Both the position numbers and the translations under genes were made by a program. Below are positions 1 to 7,451 of a DNA stretch of 64,000 bases, piece after piece (position 1 is the stretch's first letter; each line of letters opens with the position of its first letter). The notes under the pieces were generated by a model that was not told the origin of the DNA, searched no databases, and worked only from the letters and a program-made list of their open reading frames with translations. This DNA is from an uncultured Collinsella sp. GTDB taxonomy: Bacteria; Actinomycetota; Coriobacteriia; Coriobacteriales; Coriobacteriaceae. The stretch covers positions 1-64,000 of the forward strand of contig CABUIE010000001.1 in the NCBI GenBank assembly GCA_902491565.1, in the 5' to 3' direction.

Positions 1-2
1 CA

Positions 3-71
3 ATGGTATACGGGTGCATCATCGACGTCTTCAATACAGAAAATATCAGTGCGGAATGTTCTGAAAACTAA
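3..71 (+). CDS. Possible 3'-terminal fragment of a CDS entering from the left
   Basis: A short open frame runs from the window edge to a TAA and reads like protein (residues such as GCIIDVFNTENISAE). It could be the end of a gene whose body lies upstream of the window. There is too little to name it, and it may simply be non-coding. Confidence 0.2.
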   Translation: MVYGCIIDVFNTENISAECSEN

Positions 72-153
72 GTCCAGCAACGGCCCTGTGCTACCGCTGC
101 AGGGGGGGGGTGCGATTCCTCGATCGCTCACTTAATCTAATGGGAAAGATAGT

Positions 154-208
154 GAGGCCGGAGCTTTAGCTCCGGCCTCCCCATATAAGGGCTCGGCTTT
201 GCCGAGCC
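154..208. terminator. Two adjacent perfect hairpins
   Basis: A 12-bp stem with a 2-nt loop (154-165 with 168-179) is followed by an 8-bp stem with a 3-nt loop (190-197 with 201-208). Both are G+C-rich. Neither has a clear T tract, but their placement after a possible gene end suggests transcript 3' ends. The rest of 72-269 shows no gene; it includes a run of about eight G near 103-110. Confidence 0.45.
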
Positions 209-269
209 ACCAAATTTGCATCAGCCCCCAGAACATGTTTGAGAACTGTGCCTGAAGTATGTATTTGCA

Positions 270-394
270 GGCCCCGAATCGGTGTTGCCTCCCGGCGCAT
301 TCCGCAGGGGGAGCGATATTTTGCAGCACGAAGTGCGCAGCAAAATATCGCTCATGCCCGAGGACGCGCCGGGAGGCAACACCGATTCGGGGCC
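270..394. repeat. Long nested inverted repeat (element 1)
   Basis: Outer arms of 29 bp (270-298 and 366-394) are perfect reverse complements. A second perfect 14-bp pair (311-324 with 340-353) and a small GCAC/GTGC hairpin with GAA loop (326-336) are nested inside. An RNA copy would fold into one rod with two internal loops. No ORF is supported across it. It lies just upstream of the tRNA-Leu promoter and has no T tract, so it is not a classical terminator. It has the same architecture as the inverted repeats at 4499-4598 and 9686-9824. Confidence 0.85.
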
Positions 395-432
395 GGACAC
401 ACGGATCTGCCTGCGCATTTACAAATTCGTAA

Positions 433-480
433 ACTTTTTTGAAAAAAGTGCTTGCACAGTTCTCGAATCATAGGTTATTA
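433..480 (+). promoter_or_regulatory. tRNA-Leu promoter with upstream A/T palindrome
   Basis: The -35 TTGCAC (452-457) and -10 TTATTA (475-480) are separated by 17 bp. Directly upstream is the palindrome ACTTTTTTGAAAAAAGT (433-449). Nearly the same block precedes the promoters of the tRNA-Gly genes at 3964 and 6664. Confidence 0.7.
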
Positions 481-538
481 TCTTCCTCGTTGAACGCGCG
501 GGTCCAACAAAACGAACCGTGAATCAACAACATAGCAT

Positions 539-628
539 GTCGGAGTGGCGGAATTGGCAGACGCGCTAGCTTGAGGTGCTAGTGACCGCTTTTTGGTCAT
601 GCGGGTTCAAGTCCCGCCTCCGACACCA
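539..628 (+). tRNA. tRNA-Leu (anticodon GAG)
   Basis: The 90-nt gene has the class II long variable arm. The acceptor stem is GTCGGAG with CTCCGAC, the anticodon loop centres on GAG within ctagcttGAGgtgctag, the T arm is GCGGGTTCAAGTCCCGC, and CCA is encoded at 626-628. Confidence 0.95.
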
Positions 629-640
629 TCGCATTTGAGA

Positions 641-661
641 AGCCTCTTCGGAGGCTTTTTT
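641..661 (+). terminator. Rho-independent terminator of tRNA-Leu
   Basis: The stem AGCCTC/GAGGCT with a TTCG tetraloop is followed by a T run. Confidence 0.85.
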
Positions 662-687
662 GTTACCGATAGACGGTGGGGTCCACG

Positions 688-3033
688 ATGGAAACGCTTG
701 AACGCAACGAGTGGGCATACGTTGCCCAACTGGTCGAGATCACGAGCGATGCTGTCATCATCTGCGAGCTCGACGGAACCATTCTGCATGTGAATAATCG
801 CTTACTTGGTTTGATGTGCGAGGAACGCGCCGACGTCATTGGTGGAGATGTTAAAGACGTCCTGTACTCGTCCGCTTTTGAACGTGCGACGGAACATCGT
901 CTGCCATTTGAAACTGATGGCTCCGAGAACGAACTGATGCTCAAGCTGAGTGACGGCTCCTTTATCCCCGTCTTGGTTCGTGCGGGCTCCGTAACGCCTC
1001 CACGCATCTTTGGGCGCCGCGCGCCACGTGTCCTGGTGGCGCTCCATAGCATCGAAGAACAGTATTCGCACGACCGTCAGCTCAAGCGTGCTCTTTCGGA
1101 GCTTAGAGTGGCTAACAAGCGCCTCTCTGGCACGCTCTCGGTCATTATGAGTACCGTGGGCTCCGATGAGCTGCCCAGCCTACTTGATACCGTTTTGAAC
1201 CAGCTTGTAGGAACGCTCGATGCTTCGGGTGCTGCTATCTATTTTTCTGAGAGCGGCGGTTTTAAACTTCGCGGTGTTTCCAAGGAGCTGTACGACAGCT
1301 ACCTGCCTGAGTTTTTGCCGTATGGCGCTGGCATTCCGACGTATGTTCTTCGTGAGTCGCGTGCCTGTCGCTTGTCGATTCAACAGGACCTTAAGGGTGA
1401 TAAGGCCGCCTCCGGTATGTTTATGGACCTGGACAATCGTTCTAAGCACCTGTTGCGCATGCAGGATATGCCTCCGTACCGCAGCGAGATCTGTCTTCCC
1501 GTTTTTTACGGTACGCAGATCCTTGGCGTGCTGGAAGTTGGTTGGAAACGCCCTCAGGCACCGCTCGCCTATGACGTTAATGTGCTCGAGGTCATTTGCG
1601 ATTACCTGTCTATCCAGCTGGTCGGCATGGCATCGAGCCTTCGCTCCCGTCGCACGGCCGAGCTTGGCCGCTCGCTCAATGTCTTGCGTGATGAGTTGTT
1701 TACCTTTCTAGACGATTCCGCCGCGGCTACCCAGGCGGTATCGTCCGAGATCTGCAATATGCTTAACTGCCATTTTTGCCCTGTTGAGTATGACGCCAGT
1801 CTGGATTCCTACGTCATAGATTTTGAAGGTGGCAGTCGCGTTGCTTTGCCGGACGATCCCGAGAAGCTTTTCTTTTCCACGACGGCGCCAGCGGCACGTC
1901 TGGGGGCTGGCCCTGATGGCTTTGAGGCATCTGTTTTGGGCGGTACGAGTGCCGAGGACCTTAAACACGTCCGTATAACTCGCGTTGACGAATCGATGCC
2001 TATGGGAGGCTGGCTTAGGGCGCATGGTCTGCCTTGTCAAGGTCTCTACGTCGACTCCGGCATCGAGGCGGGGCGACCACGCTCTAAGGGTGATGGCAAG
2101 CACAGTAACGACGCAATTGTTCCTGCTTCTGTTGCGAAGAGCCCGACGACGCGCGCGCTACTGCTTCGTGATGGTAGCCAAGAGCCGATTGATGATCTTG
2201 AATATGACTACTTGGTGCACTTGGCGCATGACTTTGAACTGATCTACGAAGGCGAATCTCAAAAGCGCGAGGAGCGCCATATCGCTCAGACCCTTCAGAT
2301 CGGCATGAGAAATTCCCTGGGGGATGTTCCGGGTATCGCAACCGATTCGGTGTACCTGTCAGCCACGAACTCGGCGTTGGTCGGCGGCGATTTCTATACG
2401 CTCATCCGTCTTCCCGACGACTGCGCCGTCATGATTCTGGGTGATGTGTCTGGCAAAGGCATTGAGGCCGCATCGATGTCCGCGCTCGTCAAGACGGCCC
2501 TGACGGCATATGCGTGGGAGGGCGCTGGACCGGCCCGCATGGCACGCTCTCTTAACAGTATGCTCATGGGCTTTTCGAGGGTCGAGACGTTCGTGACGGC
2601 CTTTATCGCCAAGATTGACCTTAAAGCCGGACGCGCAACGTATTGTTCGGCGGGCCATCCTCCGACCATGGTCATTAGGCCAGAGTCGATGCCGCTGGGT
2701 GGCGGCGAGGCCCGTGGGGGAGAGGTCGAGCTGCTTGGATGCCAATCGGGCGTAATCGGTGCCTTTGAGAGCATGGTGTACGAGACAGGCGTGTTTACGT
2801 TCGCTCCTGGCGACATGCTCTTCATGTATACGGACGGAACGATTGAGGCCCGCGACCGCACCGGAGCGTTCTTTGGTGAGCAGCGCCTTCGTGACCTTCT
2901 GCTCTCTGTCTCGGGTGAGGGCGTATCGGGAATCTGCGGCAAGGTCTTGGGCGAGCTTGACCGATTTACCGAATCGGCGCTGGACGATGACATTGCATTG
3001 GTGTCCCTTGAGTTTTTACGGGGTCGTTCATAG
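688..3033 (+). CDS. PAS/GAF-containing SpoIIE-type PP2C serine phosphatase
   Basis: This 781-residue protein resembles RsbU/RsbP-type phosphatases that dephosphorylate STAS-domain anti-anti-sigma factors. An N-terminal PAS-like domain (about residues 15-110) is followed by a GAF-like sensor (about 160-320). The C-terminal SpoIIE/PP2C domain (about 530-780) carries metal-binding GGDFY (near residue 567), GDVSGKG (near 585) and a late YTDGTIEA motif. I chose the ATG at 688; an in-frame GTG at 676 is possible. There is no transmembrane segment, so it should act in the cytosol. The next gene encodes the likely partner, a STAS plus kinase fusion. Confidence 0.85.
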   Translation: METLERNEWAYVAQLVEITSDAVIICELDGTILHVNNRLLGLMCEERADVIGGDVKDVLYSSAFERATEHRLPFETDGSENELMLKLSDGSFIPVLVRAGSVTPPRIFGRRAPRVLVALHSIEEQYSHDRQLKRALSELRVANKRLSGTLSVIMSTVGSDELPSLLDTVLNQLVGTLDASGAAIYFSESGGFKLRGVSKELYDSYLPEFLPYGAGIPTYVLRESRACRLSIQQDLKGDKAASGMFMDLDNRSKHLLRMQDMPPYRSEICLPVFYGTQILGVLEVGWKRPQAPLAYDVNVLEVICDYLSIQLVGMASSLRSRRTAELGRSLNVLRDELFTFLDDSAAATQAVSSEICNMLNCHFCPVEYDASLDSYVIDFEGGSRVALPDDPEKLFFSTTAPAARLGAGPDGFEASVLGGTSAEDLKHVRITRVDESMPMGGWLRAHGLPCQGLYVDSGIEAGRPRSKGDGKHSNDAIVPASVAKSPTTRALLLRDGSQEPIDDLEYDYLVHLAHDFELIYEGESQKREERHIAQTLQIGMRNSLGDVPGIATDSVYLSATNSALVGGDFYTLIRLPDDCAVMILGDVSGKGIEAASMSALVKTALTAYAWEGAGPARMARSLNSMLMGFSRVETFVTAFIAKIDLKAGRATYCSAGHPPTMVIRPESMPLGGGEARGGEVELLGCQSGVIGAFESMVYETGVFTFAPGDMLFMYTDGTIEARDRTGAFFGEQRLRDLLLSVSGEGVSGICGKVLGELDRFTESALDDDIALVSLEFLRGRS

Positions 3034-3111
3034 ACGACGCCGGGCGGGCTGAATCCGTACGGTTGGGGAAACGAATGCATCGAGTGGGCTTTTTTGGGGA
3101 ACCATGGTCGT

Positions 3112-3858
3112 ATGAATGAGTGGAATGACATAGCGGTTTTGACGCCTCCAGGCGATATCGACATCGCCACGGTGCCTGCGCTGCGTCGGCGGTTGGATGC
3201 TTTGATTGGCCGCGGCGTGCGTCGTGTTGTCATCAACTGTCAGGCTGTTAGCTTTATCGATTCGACGGGCTTGGCATTCCTGCTTACGCGCGCTCGTGAG
3301 CTCATGAGGCGAGAAGGCCTGCTTTCGCTCGTCAATGCATCGGGTGAAGTTGTTCGCTTTTTGGAGATTGCTCGTCTTGTCGATATCCTTCATGTCGCGG
3401 GGCCGGCACGGGAGTCTATTCCCGCCATTCCGGTGGGGGAGCTGCCTCGCTGGAGTAAGAGCGTCGAGGTCCGTCAGGGTATCGAGAATCTTCCATACTA
3501 CCGACATCGCATCGCCGAACTCCTTGAATCGCTTCCGTTGCGCCGTGACGAGCGCTACGATGTCGCATTGGCGTCGGGGGAGGCGCTGGGTAATGCCTAT
3601 GACCATGCGGGCGGTATCGGGTGCGTCCTGACGGTTCAGGCCTATGGCGATCGCGTTGTGGTTGAGGTGCTTGATCGAGGTGCCGGCTATTCTATCGATG
3701 AAACGAGCGAGCCGGTTGCATCTGAGGAACGCGGCCGTGGTATCAAGCTTATGCGTATGCTCGTCGATAACGTGGAGGTTGCTCGTCGTACGGACGGCGC
3801 CGGCACGCGCGTGCAGATGGTGAAGCTGTTTAGCGGAGCGCTGGAATCGTGTGCCTAG
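3112..3858 (+). CDS. STAS domain fused to an RsbW/SpoIIAB-type HATPase (antagonist plus anti-sigma kinase in one chain)
   Basis: The protein has 248 residues. Residues 1-105 form a SpoIIAA/RsbV-like STAS domain with the usual phospho-acceptor context DSTGLAFLL around residue 50. Residues about 135-245 form a GHKL ATPase with N-box ExxxNAYDHA, G1 box DRGAGYS and a GRGIKLM G2 box. In the known partner-switch systems these two parts are separate proteins. The SpoIIE-type phosphatase directly upstream on the same strand fits as the switch that resets the STAS serine. No sigma factor gene is adjacent. Start taken at ATG 3112; a TTG at 3094 is an alternative. Confidence 0.85.
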   Translation: MNEWNDIAVLTPPGDIDIATVPALRRRLDALIGRGVRRVVINCQAVSFIDSTGLAFLLTRARELMRREGLLSLVNASGEVVRFLEIARLVDILHVAGPARESIPAIPVGELPRWSKSVEVRQGIENLPYYRHRIAELLESLPLRRDERYDVALASGEALGNAYDHAGGIGCVLTVQAYGDRVVVEVLDRGAGYSIDETSEPVASEERGRGIKLMRMLVDNVEVARRTDGAGTRVQMVKLFSGALESCA

Positions 3859-3883
3859 CCAATCGCTTTAGCGCGTTTGGCTA
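3856..3883 (+). terminator. Weak hairpin after the STAS-HATPase gene
   Basis: TAGCCAA pairs with TTGGCTA, with a small GC extension. There is no T tract, so termination is uncertain. Confidence 0.35.
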
Positions 3884-3903
3884 TTAAGAACATGCGGCAG
3901 ACA

Positions 3904-3951
3904 AGTTTTTTGAAAAAAGTACTTGCGTCTTTTGGACAACTCGCGTAAATT
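3904..3951 (+). promoter_or_regulatory. Promoter of the tRNA Gly-Cys-Gly cluster
   Basis: The -35 TTGCGT (3923-3928) and -10 TAAATT (3946-3951) have a 17-bp spacer. They are preceded by the same A/T-rich block (AGTTTTTTGAAAAAAGT) found upstream of tRNA-Leu and of the tRNA-Gly at 6664. Confidence 0.7.
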
Positions 3952-3963
3952 AATAACCCGCAA

Positions 3964-4039
3964 GCGGACATGGCTCAGTTGGTAGAGCACAACCTTGCCA
4001 AGGTTGGGGTCGCGGGTTCGAGCCCCGTTGTCCGCTCCA
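3964..4039 (+). tRNA. tRNA-Gly (GCC), copy 1
   Basis: Acceptor GCGGACA pairs with TGTCCGC, the anticodon is GCC in aaccttGCCaaggtt, and the encoded CCA ends at 4039. Identical gene copies occur at 4190 and 6664. A small hairpin with a T run (about 4051-4072) separates it from tRNA-Cys. Confidence 0.97.
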
Positions 4040-4073
4040 TTGCATTTCCGGACCGTTTAGGCGGTTCTTTTTC

Positions 4074-4147
4074 GGCGAAGTGGCCAAGTGGTAAGGCAGA
4101 GGCCTGCAAAGCCTTTACCCCCGGTTCGAATCCGGGCTTCGCCTCCA
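4074..4147 (+). tRNA. tRNA-Cys (GCA)
   Basis: Acceptor GGCGAAG pairs with CTTCGCC, the anticodon is GCA in aggcctGCAaagcctt, and CCA is encoded at 4145-4147. It sits between the first two tRNA-Gly copies and probably shares their promoter. Confidence 0.96.
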
Positions 4148-4156
4148 GGCAACATC

Positions 4157-4182
4157 CGGGCGCTCCGGCGCCCGTTTTGTTT
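4157..4182 (+). terminator. Terminator-like hairpin between tRNA-Cys and tRNA-Gly copy 2
   Basis: CGGGCGC pairs with GCGCCCG across a 4-nt loop, followed by TTTTGTTTT. I see no separate promoter before the next tRNA, so it may be a leaky terminator or processing signal. Confidence 0.7.
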
Positions 4183-4189
4183 TACATAT

Positions 4190-4265
4190 GCGGACATGGC
4201 TCAGTTGGTAGAGCACAACCTTGCCAAGGTTGGGGTCGCGGGTTCGAGCCCCGTTGTCCGCTCCA
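4190..4265 (+). tRNA. tRNA-Gly (GCC), copy 2
   Basis: The sequence is identical to the copy at 3964, including the encoded CCA. This points to a recent duplication or gene conversion. Confidence 0.97.
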
Positions 4266-4273
4266 AGTGTAAT

Positions 4274-4304
4274 AGCCCGACTACCACGGTAGCCGGGCTT
4301 TTTT
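4274..4304 (+). terminator. Terminator of the tRNA cluster
   Basis: AGCCCG-CTACC pairs with GGTAG-CGGGCT and is followed by TTTTTT. Confidence 0.85.
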
Positions 4305-4317
4305 GTACCCATCGCCT

Positions 4318-4452
4318 GGGCTCGAACCCGAGAGGGAGCGAGCGTTAAGCAAACGCGGAGCGTTTGTAGCGAGCTGGCGAGGTCGCCGGCAGGCGGCCGA
4401 AGCCGGTGCGGATCCGCGAAGCGGATACGCGGACGCCCCGTTGTCCGCTCCA
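4318..4452. repeat. Orphan element ending in a tRNA-Gly 3' end
   Basis: The segment ends with CCCCGTTGTCCGCTCCA (4436-4452), the exact last 17 nt of the tRNA-Gly genes, without a tRNA body in front. Its left end, GGGCTCGAACCCG, is the reverse complement of a tRNA T arm. A 29-nt block at its left end (4318-4346) recurs at 4663-4691 with 25 of 29 identical bases. The interior holds several short palindromes (aaacgcggagcgttt; ggatccgcgaagcggat). It looks like a leftover of recombination or integration at a tRNA 3' end. Confidence 0.6.
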
Positions 4453-4460
4453 ACTATCTT

Positions 4461-4488
4461 ACGCGGTTCTAACGAACCGCGTTTTTTG
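4461..4488 (+). terminator. Terminator after the orphan tRNA end
   Basis: ACGCGGTTC pairs with GAACCGCGT, followed by TTTTTT. It follows the orphan tRNA 3' end just as terminators follow the real tRNAs, suggesting the end was copied together with its terminator or that a tRNA body was lost. Confidence 0.8.
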
Positions 4489-4498
4489 TTGACGCTGC

Positions 4499-4598
4499 GC
4501 GGGCCCCGGGCACCCCATCTTGCCCCTCAATCGTCGGTCGCGTACATAAAGTACGCTTCCCTCCTCTTTCGCGGCAACCTGGGGCACCCGGAGCCCGC
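4499..4598. repeat. Long nested inverted repeat (element 2)
   Basis: Arms of 19 bp (4499-4517 and 4580-4598) pair at 17 of 19 positions, and both mismatches can be G-U. An inner hairpin GCGTAC-ataaa-GTACGC lies at 4540-4556. The remaining 4599-4788 up to the glucosidase shows no gene, only the repeated block at 4663-4691. Confidence 0.7.
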
Positions 4599-4788
4599 TC
4601 GCTGTCGTGGCCGGGAAAGTGGGTCTTCCGTTCTTTTCATTAATCGGTCGATTCGTCCCAGGAGGCTTGAACCCGAGAGGGGGCGATCGTTTTGGGGCGT
4701 GGCTGTGGCGTTGTTTGTCGCGAATGTCCGCTTTGGGCGTATCATCGTGGGCATCTCGCATAACCTCGTTGCAAGGGAGATATGCCCC

Positions 4789-6522
4789 ATGGCTACGGAA
4801 AAGTCTTCTTCGCGCTCATGGATGTCTGATGCCGCGATCTATCAGATCTACCCGCGCTCGTTTAAGGATTCGACTGGTTCGGGTCTGGGTGATATCGCGG
4901 GCATTACCCAGCAGATGGACTATCTTGAGCGGCTGGGTATCGAGGCCATCTGGCTGAGCCCGTTTTACCCATCGCCTCTTGTCGATGGTGGCTATGATGT
5001 GGCGGACTACTGCGATGTCGATCCACGTCTCGGCTCGCTTGACGACTTCGATGACATGATCGCTGCGGCTCACGCGCGCGGCATCAGGATTATCGTCGAT
5101 ATCGTGCCCAACCATTCATCAAACCAGCACCCCTGGTTCAAAGCCGCTCTTGCCGCCGGCTCCGGATCGCCCGAGCGCGCCCGTTATATCTTCCGCGATG
5201 GTCGCGGCGAGCATGGCGAGCTGCCTCCCACCAATTGGAATGCCAACTTTGGCGGCCCCGCATGGACGCGTGTTGCGGACGGTCAGTGGTATCTGCACAT
5301 GTTTACGCCCGAGCAGCCGGACTTTGACTGGTCATGCCCTGAGGTTCACGCGCTCTTTTGCGACGTCCTGGCGTTTTGGAGCGATCGAGGCGTCGACGGC
5401 TTTCGCATTGATGTGGCGCAGGGTCTCGCCAAGGATCTCGACCGCGATGACCTCGACCGGTGGCATCTCGCCGAGGGCGATGACATGGTTGACGACGGCA
5501 CCCATCCGCTGTGGGACCGCAATGAGGTCCACGAGATCTATCGCGAGTGGCGCCGCGTGTTCGACCGCTATAATCCGCCGCGCAGTGCCGTTGCCGAGGC
5601 GTGGGTGCTGCCCGAGCGCCAGTATCTCTACGCGCGTCCCAGCGAGCTTGGCCAGACATTCAACTTTGAGTTTGCCAAGGCCACTTGGACCTATGATGAC
5701 ATGCACACTGCAATCGAGAAGGGCTTGAAGGCAGCCGTCGAATCCGATTCCGCCTCGACCTGGGTACTCTCCAACCACGACGTGCCACGCGTGGCGACAC
5801 GCTATGCCCTGCCGCAAATCAAGGCGACGCGCTACCACCAGATTGCGCTCGACTGGCTCTTACGCGACGGGTCGTCTTATGACGAGGACCGTGAACTCGG
5901 CGAGCGCCGCGCGCGGGCGGCCCTTTTGCTTGAGCTGGCGCTTCCGGGCTCGGCATACGTGTATCAGGGTGAGGAGCTCGGCCTTTTTGAGGTGGCTGAT
6001 ATCCCGTGGGCCGCACTCGAAGACCCTACTGCGACCAATACGCACGGACCGAAGCGTGAGAAGGGGCGCGACGGCTGTCGTGTGCCCCTGCCGTGGGTGG
6101 CGGCGGACGATCCCGCGCATGGCGGATCGTTTGGGTTTTCGCCGGTGAACGCCGATGCGGCGCCCCATCTGCCGCAGCCTGCATGGTTTTCCGATTACGC
6201 TGCCGATAGGGAAGAAGCGGACCCGACATCGATGCTTACGCTCTATCGTGACGCCCTCTGGCTACGGCGCAAGCTGCGCGGGTGCGCCAACGATCTTGCG
6301 TGGCTTGATCTTGACGGGCGCACCGGTCTTGCGGATGGTGCCGAGGGCGCTGAGGGTGGTGTCATTGCCTATCGCCGCGATAACGGCTGGGCGTGTGTGA
6401 CGAACTTTGGCGCAGCACCCGTGGAGCTGCCGGCGGGCAGGGTCCTGCTCACCTCATCACCGCTTGCAGACGGTAGGCTCGCGCAGGACAGCTCCGCCTG
6501 GATCATGCTCGGTGAGATGTAG
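4789..6522 (+). CDS. GH13 alpha-glucosidase (oligo-1,6-glucosidase type)
   Basis: This 577-residue cytosolic enzyme should hydrolyse terminal alpha-glucosidic bonds of maltose or isomaltose-type oligosaccharides. The GH13 regions are all present: VDIVPNHSS (I), GFRIDVAQGL with the nucleophile Asp (II), VAEAWVL with the acid/base Glu (III) and SNHDVPR (IV). The N-terminal IYQIYPRSFKDS is typical of the family, and the length fits the 550-600 residue enzymes. Start at ATG 4789 behind AGGGAGA; the open frame extends far upstream through repeats but is not coding there. No sugar transporter is adjacent, so the substrate is only inferred. Confidence 0.9.
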   Translation: MATEKSSSRSWMSDAAIYQIYPRSFKDSTGSGLGDIAGITQQMDYLERLGIEAIWLSPFYPSPLVDGGYDVADYCDVDPRLGSLDDFDDMIAAAHARGIRIIVDIVPNHSSNQHPWFKAALAAGSGSPERARYIFRDGRGEHGELPPTNWNANFGGPAWTRVADGQWYLHMFTPEQPDFDWSCPEVHALFCDVLAFWSDRGVDGFRIDVAQGLAKDLDRDDLDRWHLAEGDDMVDDGTHPLWDRNEVHEIYREWRRVFDRYNPPRSAVAEAWVLPERQYLYARPSELGQTFNFEFAKATWTYDDMHTAIEKGLKAAVESDSASTWVLSNHDVPRVATRYALPQIKATRYHQIALDWLLRDGSSYDEDRELGERRARAALLLELALPGSAYVYQGEELGLFEVADIPWAALEDPTATNTHGPKREKGRDGCRVPLPWVAADDPAHGGSFGFSPVNADAAPHLPQPAWFSDYAADREEADPTSMLTLYRDALWLRRKLRGCANDLAWLDLDGRTGLADGAEGAEGGVIAYRRDNGWACVTNFGAAPVELPAGRVLLTSSPLADGRLAQDSSAWIMLGEM

Positions 6523-6604
6523 GGGCCTTTTGCGGCGAGTTTGCGTTTGCCTGCGCCTTCCGTGGTGGCTGATGTCTTCGCGAGGTTCGCGAGGGCGTCG
6601 CAAA

Positions 6605-6651
6605 ACTTTTTAAAAAAAGTTCTTGCATTTGGGTGGATCATCCCGTATATT
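6605..6651 (+). promoter_or_regulatory. Promoter of tRNA-Gly copy 3 / tRNA-Val
   Basis: The -35 TTGCAT (6623-6628) and -10 TATATT (6646-6651) have a 17-bp spacer, preceded by ACTTTTTAAAAAAAGT. This is the third instance of the tRNA upstream block. Confidence 0.75.
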
Positions 6652-6663
6652 AAATCCTCGCAG

Positions 6664-6739
6664 GCGGACATGGCTCAGTTGGTAGAGCACAACCTTGCCA
6701 AGGTTGGGGTCGCGGGTTCGAGCCCCGTTGTCCGCTCCA
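6664..6739 (+). tRNA. tRNA-Gly (GCC), copy 3
   Basis: Identical to the copies at 3964 and 4190, with encoded CCA. It is 3 nt from the following tRNA-Val, so the two are co-transcribed. Confidence 0.97.
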
Positions 6740-6742
6740 TTT

Positions 6743-6817
6743 GGGCGTTTAGCTCAGGGGGAGAGCGCTTCCCTGACACGGAAGAGGTCAGAAGTTCAAA
6801 TCTTCTAACGCCCACCA
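6743..6817 (+). tRNA. tRNA-Val (GAC)
   Basis: Acceptor GGGCGTT pairs with AACGCCC, the anticodon is GAC in ttccctGACacggaa, the T arm is AGAAGTTCAAATCTTCT, and CCA is encoded. Confidence 0.96.
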
Positions 6818-6825
6818 AATGTTTG

Positions 6826-6861
6826 CAGCCCAGAGGCTATGTCTCTGGGCTGTTTTGTTTT
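6826..6861 (+). terminator. Terminator of the Gly-Val tRNA unit
   Basis: The 10-bp stem CAGCCCAGAG/CTCTGGGCTG is followed by TTTTGTTTT. Confidence 0.9.
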
Positions 6862-7178
6862 ATGCCGCCAAACATGCCGGCAAATAAGCCACCAAATATT
6901 GATCCAAGGTTTGTACGCGATGGTCTTCGCATCCCGTAGAGGTGCCGGCAGATTGCATACGTCCTGGCCGACCGTGACCGCAACATGTTGGTCAAGCATA
7001 ATCTTTTGGATTCTTTTGGCGTGAGCGGCTTGGTTTTGGTAGGATTTGTCAGCGGCTTGACTAAGGGGGTTTTATAACTGCCATGCAGGTAGCCGTGTTG
7101 GTAACGTTTTACCGACTTCCCAAGAACCCCTCATTTTTAATGCGTCTGCAAAATGACTAATTGCTTTGACCTGCTGAA
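6862..7178. other. Intergenic stretch without a supported gene
   Basis: No ORF here has a plausible ribosome site plus protein-like composition. A 64-codon minus-strand frame (6805-6999) overlaps the tRNA terminator and was not accepted. Confidence 0.5.
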
Positions 7179-7226
7179 ACACTATATGTTGTGTTTGACC
7201 TAAAAAAAGAATACAGGATATAGATG
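7179..7226 (+). promoter_or_regulatory. Tandem NrdR boxes upstream of nrdD
   Basis: ACACTATATGTTGTGT (7179-7194) is an excellent match to the NrdR consensus acaCwAtATaTwGtgt. A second, degenerate copy ATACAGGATATAGATG (7211-7226) starts exactly 32 bp later, about three helical turns, the spacing typical of NrdR box pairs. They lie about 230 bp before the nrdD start, implying repression of class III reductase by NrdR (encoded outside this window). Confidence 0.75.
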
Positions 7227-7451
7227 CCTCTTTGTCGTATGATAGATGGCGGACAGAGAACGAGAACCTTATTCGCCCCATTTGGACACGTCTTTGAGCC
7301 GCTTGATCGGCCGCGAGGATTGTCCGCATGAGGACTTATGGTTTATCGAGAACACAGATTGCGCGACGGCGCCGCAAGACAGGGGCAAGCCCTGCCGGGT
7401 ATCGTTTGGCTCTGAAGCGCGATGAGGCTACGATGCGAAAGAGGCAAGAGG

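Noticed and set aside
3970..4272. Frame reading through the tRNA Gly-Cys-Gly genes
   Set aside because: Repeated MAQLVEHNLAKVG-like peptides are translations of tRNA sequence.
4303..4788. Upstream extension of the GH13 gene frame
   Set aside because: It would translate the orphan tRNA end, a terminator and an inverted repeat. The ATG at 4789 has a proper ribosome site and starts the family domain.
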